Assembly (NCBI GenBank): GCA_019113395.1
Contig: DXHL01000006.1
Span: forward strand, 1-64,000
Direction: 5' to 3'
Source of the DNA: Candidatus Rikenella faecigallinarum
GTDB taxonomy: Bacteria; Bacteroidota; Bacteroidia; Bacteroidales; Rikenellaceae
DNA length: 64,000 nucleotides
Under the pieces are notes generated by a model, which was not told where the DNA came from, did not search any database, and was given only the letters and a program-made list of their open reading frames with translations. Of the stretch, positions 27,694-36,641 are shown in pieces (within the stretch, counting starts at the first letter, position 1; every line of letters starts with the position of its first letter). Position numbers and translations under genes: made by a program.

Positions 27694-28272
27694 ATGAAAA
27701 ACGTCATTGCCTATATCCGCTCGATGTATCCGATATCGGAGGATGCCGTGTCCGCCCTGGAGGCGTGCGTCACGCCGTGCCGTTTCCCGAAACGGTATCA
27801 GTTGATACGTGCCGGAGAGTACAGCCGCTGCGCCTACTTTCTGGAGCAGGGAATGACGCGCTCCTTTTGGCCTGTGGACGGCCAGGAGGTGACGACCTCG
27901 TTTTCGACCGAGGGCGGGATTGTCTTCAGCATGGACGAGCTCTATTACGGCAAGCCAAGCGAAGAGGTGGTCGAGACGCTGGAACCGGTAGAAGTCTATC
28001 GGATTTCGGTGGAGGATTTGCGTCGGCTGTGGGAGACCAACCTGGAGTTGTGCAACTGGGGTCGGATAGCCCACCAGAACGAGTATCGGCGCATTCACCG
28101 AAGCCACCAGGAGCGGTTGACACTGCCGGCCCGCGAACGTTACGAGGCTTTTCGGCAACAGTTTCCGGAGGTATGTCGGCGAGCCAATCTAAGCTATATC
28201 GCTTCCTATCTGGGCATTACGCTCTCGACGCTGAGCCGTTTGCGGGGTGCCGAAAATTTTTCAGACGAATAA
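27694..28272 (+). CDS. Crp/Fnr family transcriptional regulator
   Basis: A 192-residue regulator with an N-terminal cyclic-nucleotide-binding-like barrel (about 5-120, with LIRAGEYSRCAYFLEQGMTRSFW and GIVFSMDELY) and a C-terminal winged helix (about 145-190) ending NLSYIASYLGITLSTLSRLR. There is no Fnr-type cysteine cluster, and the phosphate-binding Arg of true cAMP receptors is not evident, so the ligand is unknown. This is the common Bacteroidota short form of the family. It uses the ATG at 27694 just after the ferredoxin terminator; no convincing promoter is seen. Confidence 0.88.
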   Translation: MKNVIAYIRSMYPISEDAVSALEACVTPCRFPKRYQLIRAGEYSRCAYFLEQGMTRSFWPVDGQEVTTSFSTEGGIVFSMDELYYGKPSEEVVETLEPVEVYRISVEDLRRLWETNLELCNWGRIAHQNEYRRIHRSHQERLTLPARERYEAFRQQFPEVCRRANLSYIASYLGITLSTLSRLRGAENFSDE

Positions 28273-28381
28273 CAGAGAAGATACCTCCTGAGGTGGCGGG
28301 CCCGCATTACCATTGGGGAGCACCCCAGTGGATAAGGGGCTGTTTTTGACGTAGGACAAATTTTTAGTGCCGCCCCCACAC

Positions 28382-28389
28382 TATCTTTG
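28382..28389 (+). promoter_or_regulatory. -7 box of the acyltransferase gene
   Basis: A perfect TATCTTTG, 28 bases before the ATG at 28418; no good -33 box. Confidence 0.5.
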
Positions 28390-28417
28390 CGGCACTCACC
28401 CATCCTATTTCTACCCT

Positions 28418-29563
28418 ATGTCGAATACCTCCACTCCCCTGCTCTTCCCTTCGAAACCCCACTACGAGATACTGGACGGCCTGCGCGGTGTCGCCGCATT
28501 GATGGTCGTCGCGTTCCACCTGCTCGAAATCTATGCCGTGGGCGACCTCTATGTCGTCCCCTTTATTCCGCACGGCTACCTGGCCGTCGATTTTTTCTTT
28601 GTCTTGTCGGGGTTCGTTATCGGCTATGCCTATGACGACCGCTGGGGAAAAATGAACCTCCGGGAATTCTTCAAACGACGTATCATTCGTCTCCAACCGA
28701 TGGTCGTGCTCGGAGGTATTATCGGTGCCGTGTGCTTCTATTTCGGGGCAGGCGAACAATTCCCCCTGATTGCCGAAACCCCGTGGTGGAAACTGCTGCT
28801 GGTAGCGGTCATCGGCTGTTTGCTGCTGCCGATACCTCCCGCTTGGGATGTACGGGTATGGGGCGAAATGTTCCCCCTGAACGGCCCCGCCTGGTCACTT
28901 TTCTACGAATACATCGGCAACATCCTCTACGCCCTGATTGTCCGACGCCTTCCCAAACTGATTCTAACGATTGTAGTCGCTCTGTGCGGCGTGGCCCTCG
29001 TGCGGTTGGCCGTGTGGGGTGGCATGGGCAGTGTGCTCGGAGGACACATGCTGACCGGCGAACAGTTCCTGATTGGCATGACCCGTCTGGCCTACCCCTT
29101 CTTCTGCGGCATACTGCTGTTCCGTCTCGGGCGGCTCATTCGGCTGCGGGGCGGTTTCTGGTGGTGCGCGCTGGTGCTGGCACTGGCCTTGGCCTTTCCG
29201 CGGCTGGGCGGTACGGAACAGTTATGGCAAAACGGGCTCTATGAAGCGGGAATTATCCTATTTCTTTTCCCGTTGCTTGTGTTGACGGGAGCCGGGAGCC
29301 CCATTCGCGGCAAAGTATCGGTCGGCATCTGCCGTTTTCTGGGCCGCATCTCCTACCCGCTCTATATCATCCACTATCCGTTCGTCTACCTCTTTATGGC
29401 TTATGTAACGGAGCACAAGTTGAGTGTCAGCGAAAGTTGGCCGCTGATGATTGCCGTGGGAGCCGGATGTGTGGCATTGGCCTACGGAGCCATGCGTCTG
29501 TATGACGAGCCGGTACGGGCATGGTTGCGGCAGCGGTTTCTGGGTCGCCGCACAGCAGCATAG
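28418..29563 (+). CDS. Acyltransferase 3 family membrane protein
   Basis: Integral membrane O-acyltransferase of 381 residues with about ten predicted helices. The N-terminal ILDGLRGVAALMVVAFH carries the family signature, including the essential histidine, and FFVLSGFVIGYAYDDRW with the conserved Arg-containing loop follows. Members acetylate or succinylate surface sugars such as O-antigen or peptidoglycan. No polysaccharide locus surrounds it, so the acceptor is unknown. It converges with the GH16 gene; the terminator between them has its T tract on the other strand. Confidence 0.9.
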   Translation: MSNTSTPLLFPSKPHYEILDGLRGVAALMVVAFHLLEIYAVGDLYVVPFIPHGYLAVDFFFVLSGFVIGYAYDDRWGKMNLREFFKRRIIRLQPMVVLGGIIGAVCFYFGAGEQFPLIAETPWWKLLLVAVIGCLLLPIPPAWDVRVWGEMFPLNGPAWSLFYEYIGNILYALIVRRLPKLILTIVVALCGVALVRLAVWGGMGSVLGGHMLTGEQFLIGMTRLAYPFFCGILLFRLGRLIRLRGGFWWCALVLALALAFPRLGGTEQLWQNGLYEAGIILFLFPLLVLTGAGSPIRGKVSVGICRFLGRISYPLYIIHYPFVYLFMAYVTEHKLSVSESWPLMIAVGAGCVALAYGAMRLYDEPVRAWLRQRFLGRRTAA

Positions 29564-29580
29564 GGCATCGGGGACGTCCT

Positions 29581-29623
29581 AAAAAAGCAGCGGTCGGGTT
29601 GAAACAGATTTCAACCCGACCGC
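29581..29623 (-). terminator. Terminator of the GH16 gene
   Basis: A perfect 15-bp stem (29590-29604 with 29609-29623), loop of four bases, followed on the minus strand by TGC and six T's. It sits between convergent genes. Confidence 0.88.
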
Positions 29624-29658
29624 GCCCATTTCATACGGCATCGAAGGCCGCCTCTATT

Positions 29659-30480
29659 CTATCGTTTCCCTTTGGGTTCCCACACCTTCACCCAGTCAAT
29701 CTCCATCTTGACGGGCAGCGTCTCAGGGTCAACGGCCCCTACCCAGCTACCGCCGAGCTGCATATCCATCAGCAGGTAGTAGGCCTGGTCAAAGGGGAAC
29801 TGCCCCTCGAGGTCGGTTTCGATTTTGGGATAGGTCAGCGTAGGCTCACCGTTCAGGGTAAAAACAATGCGGTCGGGATAGAACTCCACCCCGTAGGTAT
29901 TGTACCCCTCACGGTCAATGGGAGCCGTGGTAAAGCGTTTCGGGGTCTCCTGTTTCAGGTTCAGCGTATAGTGGGAGTGGATGGTCTGATATACGATACT
30001 GTCGTAGCTCAGGTGTTCCATAATATCCACCTCGCCGTTCATGGGATAGCGACCGTATTTTTCGTCCTGCGACAACATCCAGAACGCGGGCCACGAACCT
30101 TGTGCCTCACCCAAACGGGCACGGATTTCGATTTTACCGAACTTCACGGCAAACTTATCCTTGGTCCACACCCCGCCCGTAATATAGCGTGCCGTGTCCT
30201 GGTCGGGACGGTCGTTGATGATGCCGTGCAGGATGAGGTGACCGTCCCTGACTTCGTAGAGGTCTTCGCGCGGTGACATGTACTTGTCCCAATCGGAGCC
30301 TCCGCGGGGGATTTTCGACCACTTGGTGGTGTCGAGACAGCCCGTTTTCTTGAAGTCGTCTTTCCAGACCAGACGCCATTTTTGTGTTTTTTCCTTGGTT
30401 TTGGCCACCCCCGCTGTCGGGATAAGCAGAGCGGCAGCCGCTACGAGCAGCACCGCCCGAACCGTTGTGATTCGATTCAT
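29659..30480 (-). CDS. Glycoside hydrolase family 16 (beta-glucanase-like)
   Basis: Secreted endo-acting enzyme of 273 residues with a type I-like signal peptide (about 1-27, cut near TAGVAK) and a single GH16 jelly-roll domain. The catalytic motif ExDxxE is GEVDIMEH with E150, D152 and E155; E150 is the expected nucleophile and E155 the acid/base. The lack of a lipobox argues for a periplasmic enzyme. Substrate could be laminarin, mixed-linkage glucan, agar or porphyran type; not decidable by eye. I start at 30480, where the signal peptide begins. The neighbours xseB/xseA are unrelated in function. Confidence 0.92.
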   Translation of the reverse strand: MNRITTVRAVLLVAAAALLIPTAGVAKTKEKTQKWRLVWKDDFKKTGCLDTTKWSKIPRGGSDWDKYMSPREDLYEVRDGHLILHGIINDRPDQDTARYITGGVWTKDKFAVKFGKIEIRARLGEAQGSWPAFWMLSQDEKYGRYPMNGEVDIMEHLSYDSIVYQTIHSHYTLNLKQETPKRFTTAPIDREGYNTYGVEFYPDRIVFTLNGEPTLTYPKIETDLEGQFPFDQAYYLLMDMQLGGSWVGAVDPETLPVKMEIDWVKVWEPKGKR

Positions 30481-30545
30481 GGTTTGAGTTTGAGTTAGTT
30501 GAGTATTAGGTAGATTAGCCATGTGTCAGCCATGCAGAGTACCCG

Positions 30546-30758
30546 TTACGCTTCGTCGGATTTCATCACCTTCTCGACCTGCTTCTGCGCCTTGAGAAGT
30601 TTCTCCTTGCAGAGCGTAATCAGGGTCGTTGCCCGCTCTACGTAGGCTCCAAGCTGGTCGATGTCGAGTTCGGCATCGTTCATTTTCTCGAGGATATCCT
30701 CGATTTCGGCCACCGCCTGGGCATAGGTAATGGATTCTGTGGTATTGGTTTTAGCCAT
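30546..30758 (-). CDS. xseB: Exodeoxyribonuclease VII small subunit
   Basis: Small subunit of ExoVII, the ATP-independent single-strand exonuclease; several copies coat the coiled coil of XseA. The 70 residues (TYAQAVAEIEDILEKM...DIDQLGAYVERAT) match the family in motif and length. Its ATG shares one base with the XseA stop (TAATG), so translation is coupled to keep the high small-to-large ratio. The open frame continues upstream inside xseA but the family starts at this ATG. Confidence 0.93.
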   Translation of the reverse strand: MAKTNTTESITYAQAVAEIEDILEKMNDAELDIDQLGAYVERATTLITLCKEKLLKAQKQVEKVMKSDEA

Positions 30759-32125
30759 TATTTGGAGTGTGTTGATTTCGAAATCACTTGTGCACCGAGC
30801 TGCCCGTCGTGCAGCTCGATGGTGAGTTGCTCTCCGAGGGCCGCATCCCTGACACTGCGCACGCCGCGCACCAGGGCATAACCACGCGACAGGATACGTC
30901 GGGGGCTGGCTGCCTCCACGGCCAGGGTCAGCATCTCGAGTTGTGTTTGTCGTTTTTCGAGTGCCTGCGCAGCCGCCGTTTCCAAACGTTGTCCTGCGAA
31001 CGAGACCCAAGCGCCGGCCTGCGCCAGTCTCTGTCCCGAGGCCTGCCCGAGGAGTGTTCCCCACGCCGTACAACGGCGCCGCTCGAGGGTCAGTCGGTCG
31101 TGGACCGCATACCGCAGGTCGGTACGGAAACGTTCGAGCCGCGCCATGCCGCCGTGCAACAGCCCGGTGACGGCCGAAGCCAGTTGCAGGCCGGCGTGTT
31201 CCAGCCGATTGGTTTCGGCCATCAGCGTCTGGCGAGCGACGGCCGTCACCTCCGCATGCAGTGAGGAGAGCGTCTGGTCCATCTCCTCGGCGAGATTGAC
31301 AAAGAAGGCTGCCACGGCAGTCGGTGTTTTGAGGGAGGTATGGGCCACCATGTCCGTGACACTGATATCCTTGTCGTGCCCGATACCCGCCACCACGGGG
31401 AGCGGGAACTGCGCCACATAGGCACAGATACGGTAGTTGTCGAAGCAGCCGAGGTCGCTGGTCGAGCCGCCGCCGCGGATAATCACGGCCGCATCGAACT
31501 CCTCGGCCCGCTCGGCAATCTGTTCGAGCGCTCCGACGATGGAATCTTCGGCCGCGTCGCCCTGCATGACGGCCGGAAAGAGCTCGATATCAAACCGATA
31601 GGGCGAGACCTCGATTTCGCGGCAGAAGTCGCGATAGCCGGCCGCCTGAGGCGATGAAACGACCGCCAACCGCTGTACCACGGCAGGCAGTTCGAGTTCG
31701 CGGTTCATGTCGTAGACCCCTTCTTCCTGCAATTGGGCGATGGTCATCCGTCGGAGTCGTTCGGTTTCGCCAAGGGTGTAGGCGGGGTCGATGCTGCTTA
31801 TCACAAGGCTCAGCCCGTACACGGGATGATACGACACGGTACACTGCACCAAAATCTTCATTCCGCTCGTGAGGTCCGTCCCCGTTTGCTGGCGGAAGTA
31901 GCTTGCAATCAGTTTATAGGTACTGCTCCAAATCACGGCTCGTGCCTGAGCCACGGGGGCTTTTCCGTTTTCGGGCCGTTCGACCAGCTCGAGGTAGCAG
32001 TGGCCGGCGTAATTGACCTTACACTCGCTCACCTCGGCCACCACCCACTGTTCACCGCCCGCATAACGGGCAATAACCGTACGCAGGTGGTTTTGCAGGG
32101 CCGACAGGGTGATGAAGTTTTCCAT
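30758..32125 (-). CDS. xseA: Exodeoxyribonuclease VII large subunit
   Basis: Catalytic subunit of ExoVII, 455 residues: N-terminal OB-fold (about 1-105), catalytic domain with the conserved RGGGSTSDLGCFDN and GIGHDKDISVTDMVAHTSLKTPTA motifs (about 120-320) and a long coiled-coil plus C-terminal segment. The start is ATG 32125 (MENFITLSALQ); the -7 box of its promoter lies only eight bases upstream, making the mRNA almost leaderless. Divergent from the EamA transporter gene. Confidence 0.95.
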   Translation of the reverse strand: MENFITLSALQNHLRTVIARYAGGEQWVVAEVSECKVNYAGHCYLELVERPENGKAPVAQARAVIWSSTYKLIASYFRQQTGTDLTSGMKILVQCTVSYHPVYGLSLVISSIDPAYTLGETERLRRMTIAQLQEEGVYDMNRELELPAVVQRLAVVSSPQAAGYRDFCREIEVSPYRFDIELFPAVMQGDAAEDSIVGALEQIAERAEEFDAAVIIRGGGSTSDLGCFDNYRICAYVAQFPLPVVAGIGHDKDISVTDMVAHTSLKTPTAVAAFFVNLAEEMDQTLSSLHAEVTAVARQTLMAETNRLEHAGLQLASAVTGLLHGGMARLERFRTDLRYAVHDRLTLERRRCTAWGTLLGQASGQRLAQAGAWVSFAGQRLETAAAQALEKRQTQLEMLTLAVEAASPRRILSRGYALVRGVRSVRDAALGEQLTIELHDGQLGAQVISKSTHSK

Positions 32126-32133
32126 AGCGTAGA

Positions 32134-32141
32134 CAAAGATA
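32134..32141 (-). promoter_or_regulatory. -7 box of the xseA-xseB operon
   Basis: A perfect TATCTTTG on the minus strand ending eight bases before the xseA ATG. No clear -33 box. Confidence 0.55.
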
Positions 32142-32281
32142 GCCTCTTTTCGGGATTGTCGGTCATTCGGCACGATGATTCTCGAAGCGAAAATCATCCT
32201 GAGAAACGTTCCCTTGCCGACTTGTCTACGAAAGTATTTCCCTTCCCCAAAAAAGAGTGAACACCCAGCGCATAGAAATTC

Positions 32282-32289
32282 TATTTTTG
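32282..32289 (+). promoter_or_regulatory. -7 box of the EamA transporter gene
   Basis: TATTTTTG fits TAnnTTTG and lies 24 bases before the ATG at 32314. Confidence 0.5.
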
Positions 32290-32313
32290 CAGCCGTAAAA
32301 GGTTCGAAGCAGT

Positions 32314-33288
32314 ATGGGTCGTCTTCAGGCACACATGGCCATTTTGGTCGCCAACATTCTCTTTTCGCTCAACTACTCCTATTCGAAATCCCTGATTCCG
32401 GGTTTTCTGGCGCCCGAGACACTGTGTATGGTCCGTATCGGGTGTGCCGCCGTGGTCTTTGCGCTGGTAGGCGTTACGATGGTGCGGGAGCGCATCCGTT
32501 GGCGTGACCTGGGATGGCTGGCCCTGGCGGCACTCTTCGGCACCGGCGGCAACCAGTACATCTTTCTGCAGGGGTTGCAGTACACCTCGCCGGTCGATGC
32601 CGCCATTATCTCGGTCACGGGGCCCGTGCTGGTGCTGGTAATCTCGGCCATACTGGGACGCGACCGCATTACGTGGTTCAAGAGCATCGGTATTGCCGTG
32701 GGGGCGAGCGGCGCACTGCTGACCATTCTCTACGGCGGCATCGCCAACTTTGGCAGCGGCCACCTCACGGGCAACATTCTGGTATTTCTGGCGGCACTCT
32801 CCTATGCGAGCTATCTGGTGGTGGTCAAGAACCTGATGATGCGTTACCACCCGATAACGGTGACTGCCTGGATGTTCGGTCTTTCGACACTGGCGATGCT
32901 GCCTTTTCTCGGTGGGTCGGTCTTCACGACCGAATGGGGTCGGCTGACCGCCGGAGCCTGGGGCAGTCTCGCTTTTGTGGTGCTGGGGGCCACGGTGACG
33001 GCCTACCTGCTGGTGGCGGGGAGCCTGAAGCGGCTCAAGCCCACCACCGTCAGCATCTACATGTATCTTCAACCGGTTATTGCCTCGGTGGCGGCCATTT
33101 TGCGCGGGCAGGACAAGGCCGACTGGGTGAAGGCTTTGGCGGCGCTGTTGGTTTTCGCGGGGGTCTTTTTGGTGACGCAGTCGTACCGTTTCGAGGAGGG
33201 TCGGTCGAAGGCGGTTTCCCGTTCGGGGAGTGATGGTGTCGGTTTGGCCGAGGGTTCCTCGGGTCAGCCGTCGAAAGATTGTGAATAA
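32314..33288 (+). CDS. EamA (DMT superfamily) transporter
   Basis: Inner-membrane permease of 324 residues with ten predicted helices in two EamA repeats (about 5-140 and 155-290); the second repeat ends with the typical LQPVIASVAAILRGQ segment, where PV/I and the charged residue after helix 9 are conserved. The C-terminal 30 residues are a hydrophilic tail. Members move amino acids, nucleotide precursors or other metabolites outward or inward; the substrate is unknown. It is not followed by an obvious terminator before the GH20 gene. Confidence 0.88.
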   Translation: MGRLQAHMAILVANILFSLNYSYSKSLIPGFLAPETLCMVRIGCAAVVFALVGVTMVRERIRWRDLGWLALAALFGTGGNQYIFLQGLQYTSPVDAAIISVTGPVLVLVISAILGRDRITWFKSIGIAVGASGALLTILYGGIANFGSGHLTGNILVFLAALSYASYLVVVKNLMMRYHPITVTAWMFGLSTLAMLPFLGGSVFTTEWGRLTAGAWGSLAFVVLGATVTAYLLVAGSLKRLKPTTVSIYMYLQPVIASVAAILRGQDKADWVKALAALLVFAGVFLVTQSYRFEEGRSKAVSRSGSDGVGLAEGSSGQPSKDCE

Positions 33289-33306
33289 CCTAAGGCGGGA
33301 TTTTGG

Positions 33307-33362
33307 GTTTTCAACACGTTTTCGACATTTTTCCAACATTTTTTCCACATTTTTCACCTCAC
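33307..33362 (+). repeat. Degenerate T-rich tandem repeat upstream of GH20
   Basis: About four to five units of 11-13 bases of the type TTTTCNNCAT follow one another in the gap between the EamA and GH20 genes. The run is strongly pyrimidine-biased on the plus strand. Confidence 0.5.
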
Positions 33363-33434
33363 CTCTGCCCCACCCCCAATAATTTACCCATACCGCAGCA
33401 CCACCATTGCCGCAAAATCGATAACTTGCGACAC

Positions 33435-35273
33435 ATGAAACGGATTCTTCTCACCCTGCTGCTGACGGCCGCATGCGCCGCACCGCTGACCGCAAAAAAC
33501 ACCCCGTACGAAGTGACCCTGCCCGCCCTGATACCCGCACCCCAACAGGTCGAGGTGACAGGCCCCTATCTCGTGCCGCTGCTCAAGGTTAAGAGTACCA
33601 TCGACACCACGCTCGACCTGCCTGCCGAAGGGTATATTTTGGAGACTTTTCGCCGCGGAGTACGCATCACGGCCAAAGACCGTCAAGGCGAAATTTGGGC
33701 CTACCAGACCCTGCGCCAACTGACCGACAGTCGGGGCCTGGTGCCGAACGTGCGGATTATCGACTGGCCGGCGTTCCGCTGGCGCGGCTTTATGCACGAT
33801 ACGGGGCGCAACTTCATTCCCGTCGAGGAGTTGAAACGCCAAATTGACCTTCTCTCTCAGTATAAGATTAACCTCTTCCACTGGCACCTGACCGACTATC
33901 CGGCCTGGCGCATCGAGTCCCGCGCCTTTCCTCAACTCAACGACCCGCTCTATCAGCGGGCAGGACGCGACCAAGGGAAGTTCTACACCTACGGCGAGAT
34001 ACGCGACGTGATAGCCCATGCCCGCAAACGCGGCATGCTGGTGATTCCCGAGATTGACATGCCGGGCCACAGCACCTATTTTGAACGCACGTTTGGCTTC
34101 GGGATGTCCGACCCGCGGGGGATGAAGATACTGGAGGAGGCTGTTGGGGAGTTCTGCCGCGAAATTTCGGCTGCCGATGCGCCCTGTCTGCATATCGGCT
34201 CGGACGAGGTACACATTTCGAACCCGACCGAGTTCATGCAGTGGGCCGACAGTCTGGTGCGGGCACACGGCCGCACCCCGATGGTATGGGACCCGGGACT
34301 CAAACCCGCATCCGCTGCGACCATCCGTCAGGTATGGTCCGAAGCCCCCGGCTACCTTGAAACCATAGCAGGTGGAGGTCCGATGGTAGACTCCTACATG
34401 GGTTACCTGAACAACTACGACCCGCTGTCGTTCGTGCCGCGGATGCTGCTCCATGCCCCCTGCGGAAAGGCTCAGGGCGATTCGCTGGCCTTGGGTGGTA
34501 TCCTCTGTCTGTGGAACGATACGAAAGCGCCGAGCGTGGCGGAGGTACTGCGCAACAACGGCGCCTGGTCGGGGCTGCTGCCTTTTGCCGAACGACTCTG
34601 GCACGGCGGAGAGATGCCCGCTGGAGTGCCCGCACACCCCAGCCTCTACCCCGACCCCGAGACACCTGCGGGAGAGATGCTGAGGGAGTTTGAGACACGC
34701 ATGGAGGCCCACAAACGCGACCTGCTGCGCGACGAGCCCTTCTGTTGGTGGCCGAATGCGTCACTGACGTGGCGGGTATCGGAACCGACCACGGTCGGAA
34801 GCGACACCAGTGGGTTGCAGTGGCACACGGTGTATGGAGGTGTGGTGGATGTCGATGCGCTGTTCTCGACACTCGGCATCGAACGACCCGACAGCGGTGT
34901 GGTGTGGGCCGAAATGACGCTGACCGTCCCGCGCAACACGGTGCTTCGCGCCCAGGTGGGTTTCGAAGCCCCGTCGCGCTCGAACCGCATCTCGAACGGT
35001 ATCGGCCAGCAAGGGCAGTGGGAGACGGGGAGCGAGCTATGGGTCAACGGCGAGCGAATAGCTCCCCCCACATGGAACGAGCCGGGCGCCTATGCCTTCC
35101 CGTTCAACACGTGGGCCAAACCCGAAGAGGAGCTGCCCTACACCGCCGAACAACTCTTCTGGACACGGCCGTCGGTGGCTCTGCCGCTGCGTGCGGGCAA
35201 AAACACCATTCGTCTCTGCTCCCGCAAGGTATTCCCGGGACAGCACTGGATATTCGCCGTTATCCCGCACTAA
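33435..35273 (+). CDS. Beta-N-acetylhexosaminidase, GH20
   Basis: Secreted exo-hexosaminidase of 612 residues that removes terminal GlcNAc/GalNAc by substrate-assisted catalysis. A signal peptide (about 1-20, cut near LTAKN), a GH20b-type N-terminal domain (about 25-105), the catalytic barrel (about 110-410) with HDTGRNF, LFHWHLTD and the catalytic pair D257-E258 in HIGSDEVH, and a C-terminal beta-rich domain (about 450-610) are visible. Context suggests host-glycan foraging together with the GH16 and GH31 genes, though there is no SusCD pair here. A degraded -7 box (TAACTTGC) ends a few bases before the ATG. The stop codon sits in a palindrome shared with the convergent MATE gene. Confidence 0.93.
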   Translation: MKRILLTLLLTAACAAPLTAKNTPYEVTLPALIPAPQQVEVTGPYLVPLLKVKSTIDTTLDLPAEGYILETFRRGVRITAKDRQGEIWAYQTLRQLTDSRGLVPNVRIIDWPAFRWRGFMHDTGRNFIPVEELKRQIDLLSQYKINLFHWHLTDYPAWRIESRAFPQLNDPLYQRAGRDQGKFYTYGEIRDVIAHARKRGMLVIPEIDMPGHSTYFERTFGFGMSDPRGMKILEEAVGEFCREISAADAPCLHIGSDEVHISNPTEFMQWADSLVRAHGRTPMVWDPGLKPASAATIRQVWSEAPGYLETIAGGGPMVDSYMGYLNNYDPLSFVPRMLLHAPCGKAQGDSLALGGILCLWNDTKAPSVAEVLRNNGAWSGLLPFAERLWHGGEMPAGVPAHPSLYPDPETPAGEMLREFETRMEAHKRDLLRDEPFCWWPNASLTWRVSEPTTVGSDTSGLQWHTVYGGVVDVDALFSTLGIERPDSGVVWAEMTLTVPRNTVLRAQVGFEAPSRSNRISNGIGQQGQWETGSELWVNGERIAPPTWNEPGAYAFPFNTWAKPEEELPYTAEQLFWTRPSVALPLRAGKNTIRLCSRKVFPGQHWIFAVIPH

Positions 35274-35286
35274 GCCGTCGGCTTAG
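35270..35286. repeat. Palindrome holding the stop codons of two convergent genes
   Basis: A 7-bp perfect stem (35270-35276 with 35280-35286), loop GTC. The GH20 stop TAA is 35271-35273 and the MATE stop, read on the other strand, is 35283-35285, so each arm supplies one stop codon. Confidence 0.8.
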
Positions 35287-36641
35287 CTTCTCCCCTGCGA
35301 GGCGGTCAGTTGCGCATATCGCAGCCGAAAACGGCGGTAATAAAGCAACCCCAGCACAGCCAGGCCGACAATAAAGGCAATCCACATGCCGGCGGCTTCC
35401 ATCTTCAGGACAAAACCACAGAGATAGCCCACCGGAGCCGACACACAGAGGTAGGTAAAGATGGCGTAATACATCGGTCGTTTGACCTCCGTGAGGCCGC
35501 GCAATGCCCCGAGGATAACCCCCTGGAAACCGTCGATAATCATAAAGAGAGAGCCATAACGCAGCAGGTTGGCGGCAATGTCAATCACCTCAGGTTCGTC
35601 GGTAAAGAGGGCTGCAATCGGGCGTCCCAGGAAGAAGACCACCACCGAGGCACACACCGTAAAGAGGGTAATGAGGTGCACAGAGGCATTCATGGCTCGT
35701 CGCATCGAGGGATAGAGCCTCAGCCCGTAGTCCTGGCTGACCCGGATGGTGGTTGCGGCAGCCAGCCCCGTCACCACCATAAAGCTGAGCGACGGCAGAT
35801 TGACGGCAATCTGATGAGCGGCCTGCGGTACGGCGCCGAAGAGTCCGATGACAATGGCCAGCAGGCTGAGGGCAGTCATTTCGATAAAGAGCTGCATGGC
35901 AATCGGCACACCGACATTCAGCAGTCTCCGCAGGCGGAAACGGGTAATCTCGACTTTTCGGAAAAGTCCCACATACTCCCGATAATCGGGATTACGCCAA
36001 AAGAGCCGCAAGAAGAGCACCACCATCACCAGTCGGGAGATAAAGGTCGAAGCGCCAGCCCCGACCGCCCCCATTTCGGGAAATATCCACCATCCGTAGA
36101 TAAGGGCGCCGTTCAGGAGCACATTCAGCAGGTTGCCGACGATGGCGATAACCATCGTATGGGTTGTGTTGCCTACCCCTTCGAGGAACTGTTTGCAGGT
36201 GGCAAAGAAGACCATCGGCAGCGCTGAAGCGAGCTGATAGGCCATATAGCCTCGGGCAATGGGCAGAATGGCAGGGTCCTGTCCCATGTAACTCATGGCA
36301 GGAATCATCGCCCCCAACAGCACCATCAATATTACGCCGACCACACCGCCGAGCAGCAGGGCATTTTTGAAGAGCGAGGCGCTGCGCATGCGGTCGCCGC
36401 GGGCAAAACTTTTGCCCACGAGCGGTGTCAGCCCCATCACCACGCCCGTTCCGAGGAAGAGGACGGGCCACGACAGGGCGTAGGCAAACGAGATGGCCGC
36501 CAGCGGGACTGCTTCGCCCAGGTGGCCGACCATCACGGTATCGACAATTTGAACCATGTACTGTCCGACCTGCGAGATTATCACAGGGAGTGCCAGCGCA
36601 AAATTGGCACGGTAGTAGGGAAGGTAACTCTTCAGTAACAT
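35283..36641 (-). CDS. MATE family efflux transporter (NorM-like)
   Basis: Inner-membrane exporter of 452 residues with twelve predicted helices in two MatE repeats. It starts with ALALPVIISQVGQYMVQIVDTVMVGHLGE, the NorM-type first helix and loop, and its second repeat begins near residue 235 with LRRLLNVGVPIAMQLFIEMTAL. It differs from the other MATE gene of the window (7762-9057), which is of the DinF type, so the two are not recent duplicates. Substrate unknown; typically cationic drugs with Na+ or H+ exchange. The ATG at 36641 is preferred to the long open frame upstream, which crosses the preceding terminator region. Confidence 0.9.
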   Translation of the reverse strand: MLLKSYLPYYRANFALALPVIISQVGQYMVQIVDTVMVGHLGEAVPLAAISFAYALSWPVLFLGTGVVMGLTPLVGKSFARGDRMRSASLFKNALLLGGVVGVILMVLLGAMIPAMSYMGQDPAILPIARGYMAYQLASALPMVFFATCKQFLEGVGNTTHTMVIAIVGNLLNVLLNGALIYGWWIFPEMGAVGAGASTFISRLVMVVLFLRLFWRNPDYREYVGLFRKVEITRFRLRRLLNVGVPIAMQLFIEMTALSLLAIVIGLFGAVPQAAHQIAVNLPSLSFMVVTGLAAATTIRVSQDYGLRLYPSMRRAMNASVHLITLFTVCASVVVFFLGRPIAALFTDEPEVIDIAANLLRYGSLFMIIDGFQGVILGALRGLTEVKRPMYYAIFTYLCVSAPVGYLCGFVLKMEAAGMWIAFIVGLAVLGLLYYRRFRLRYAQLTASQGRS

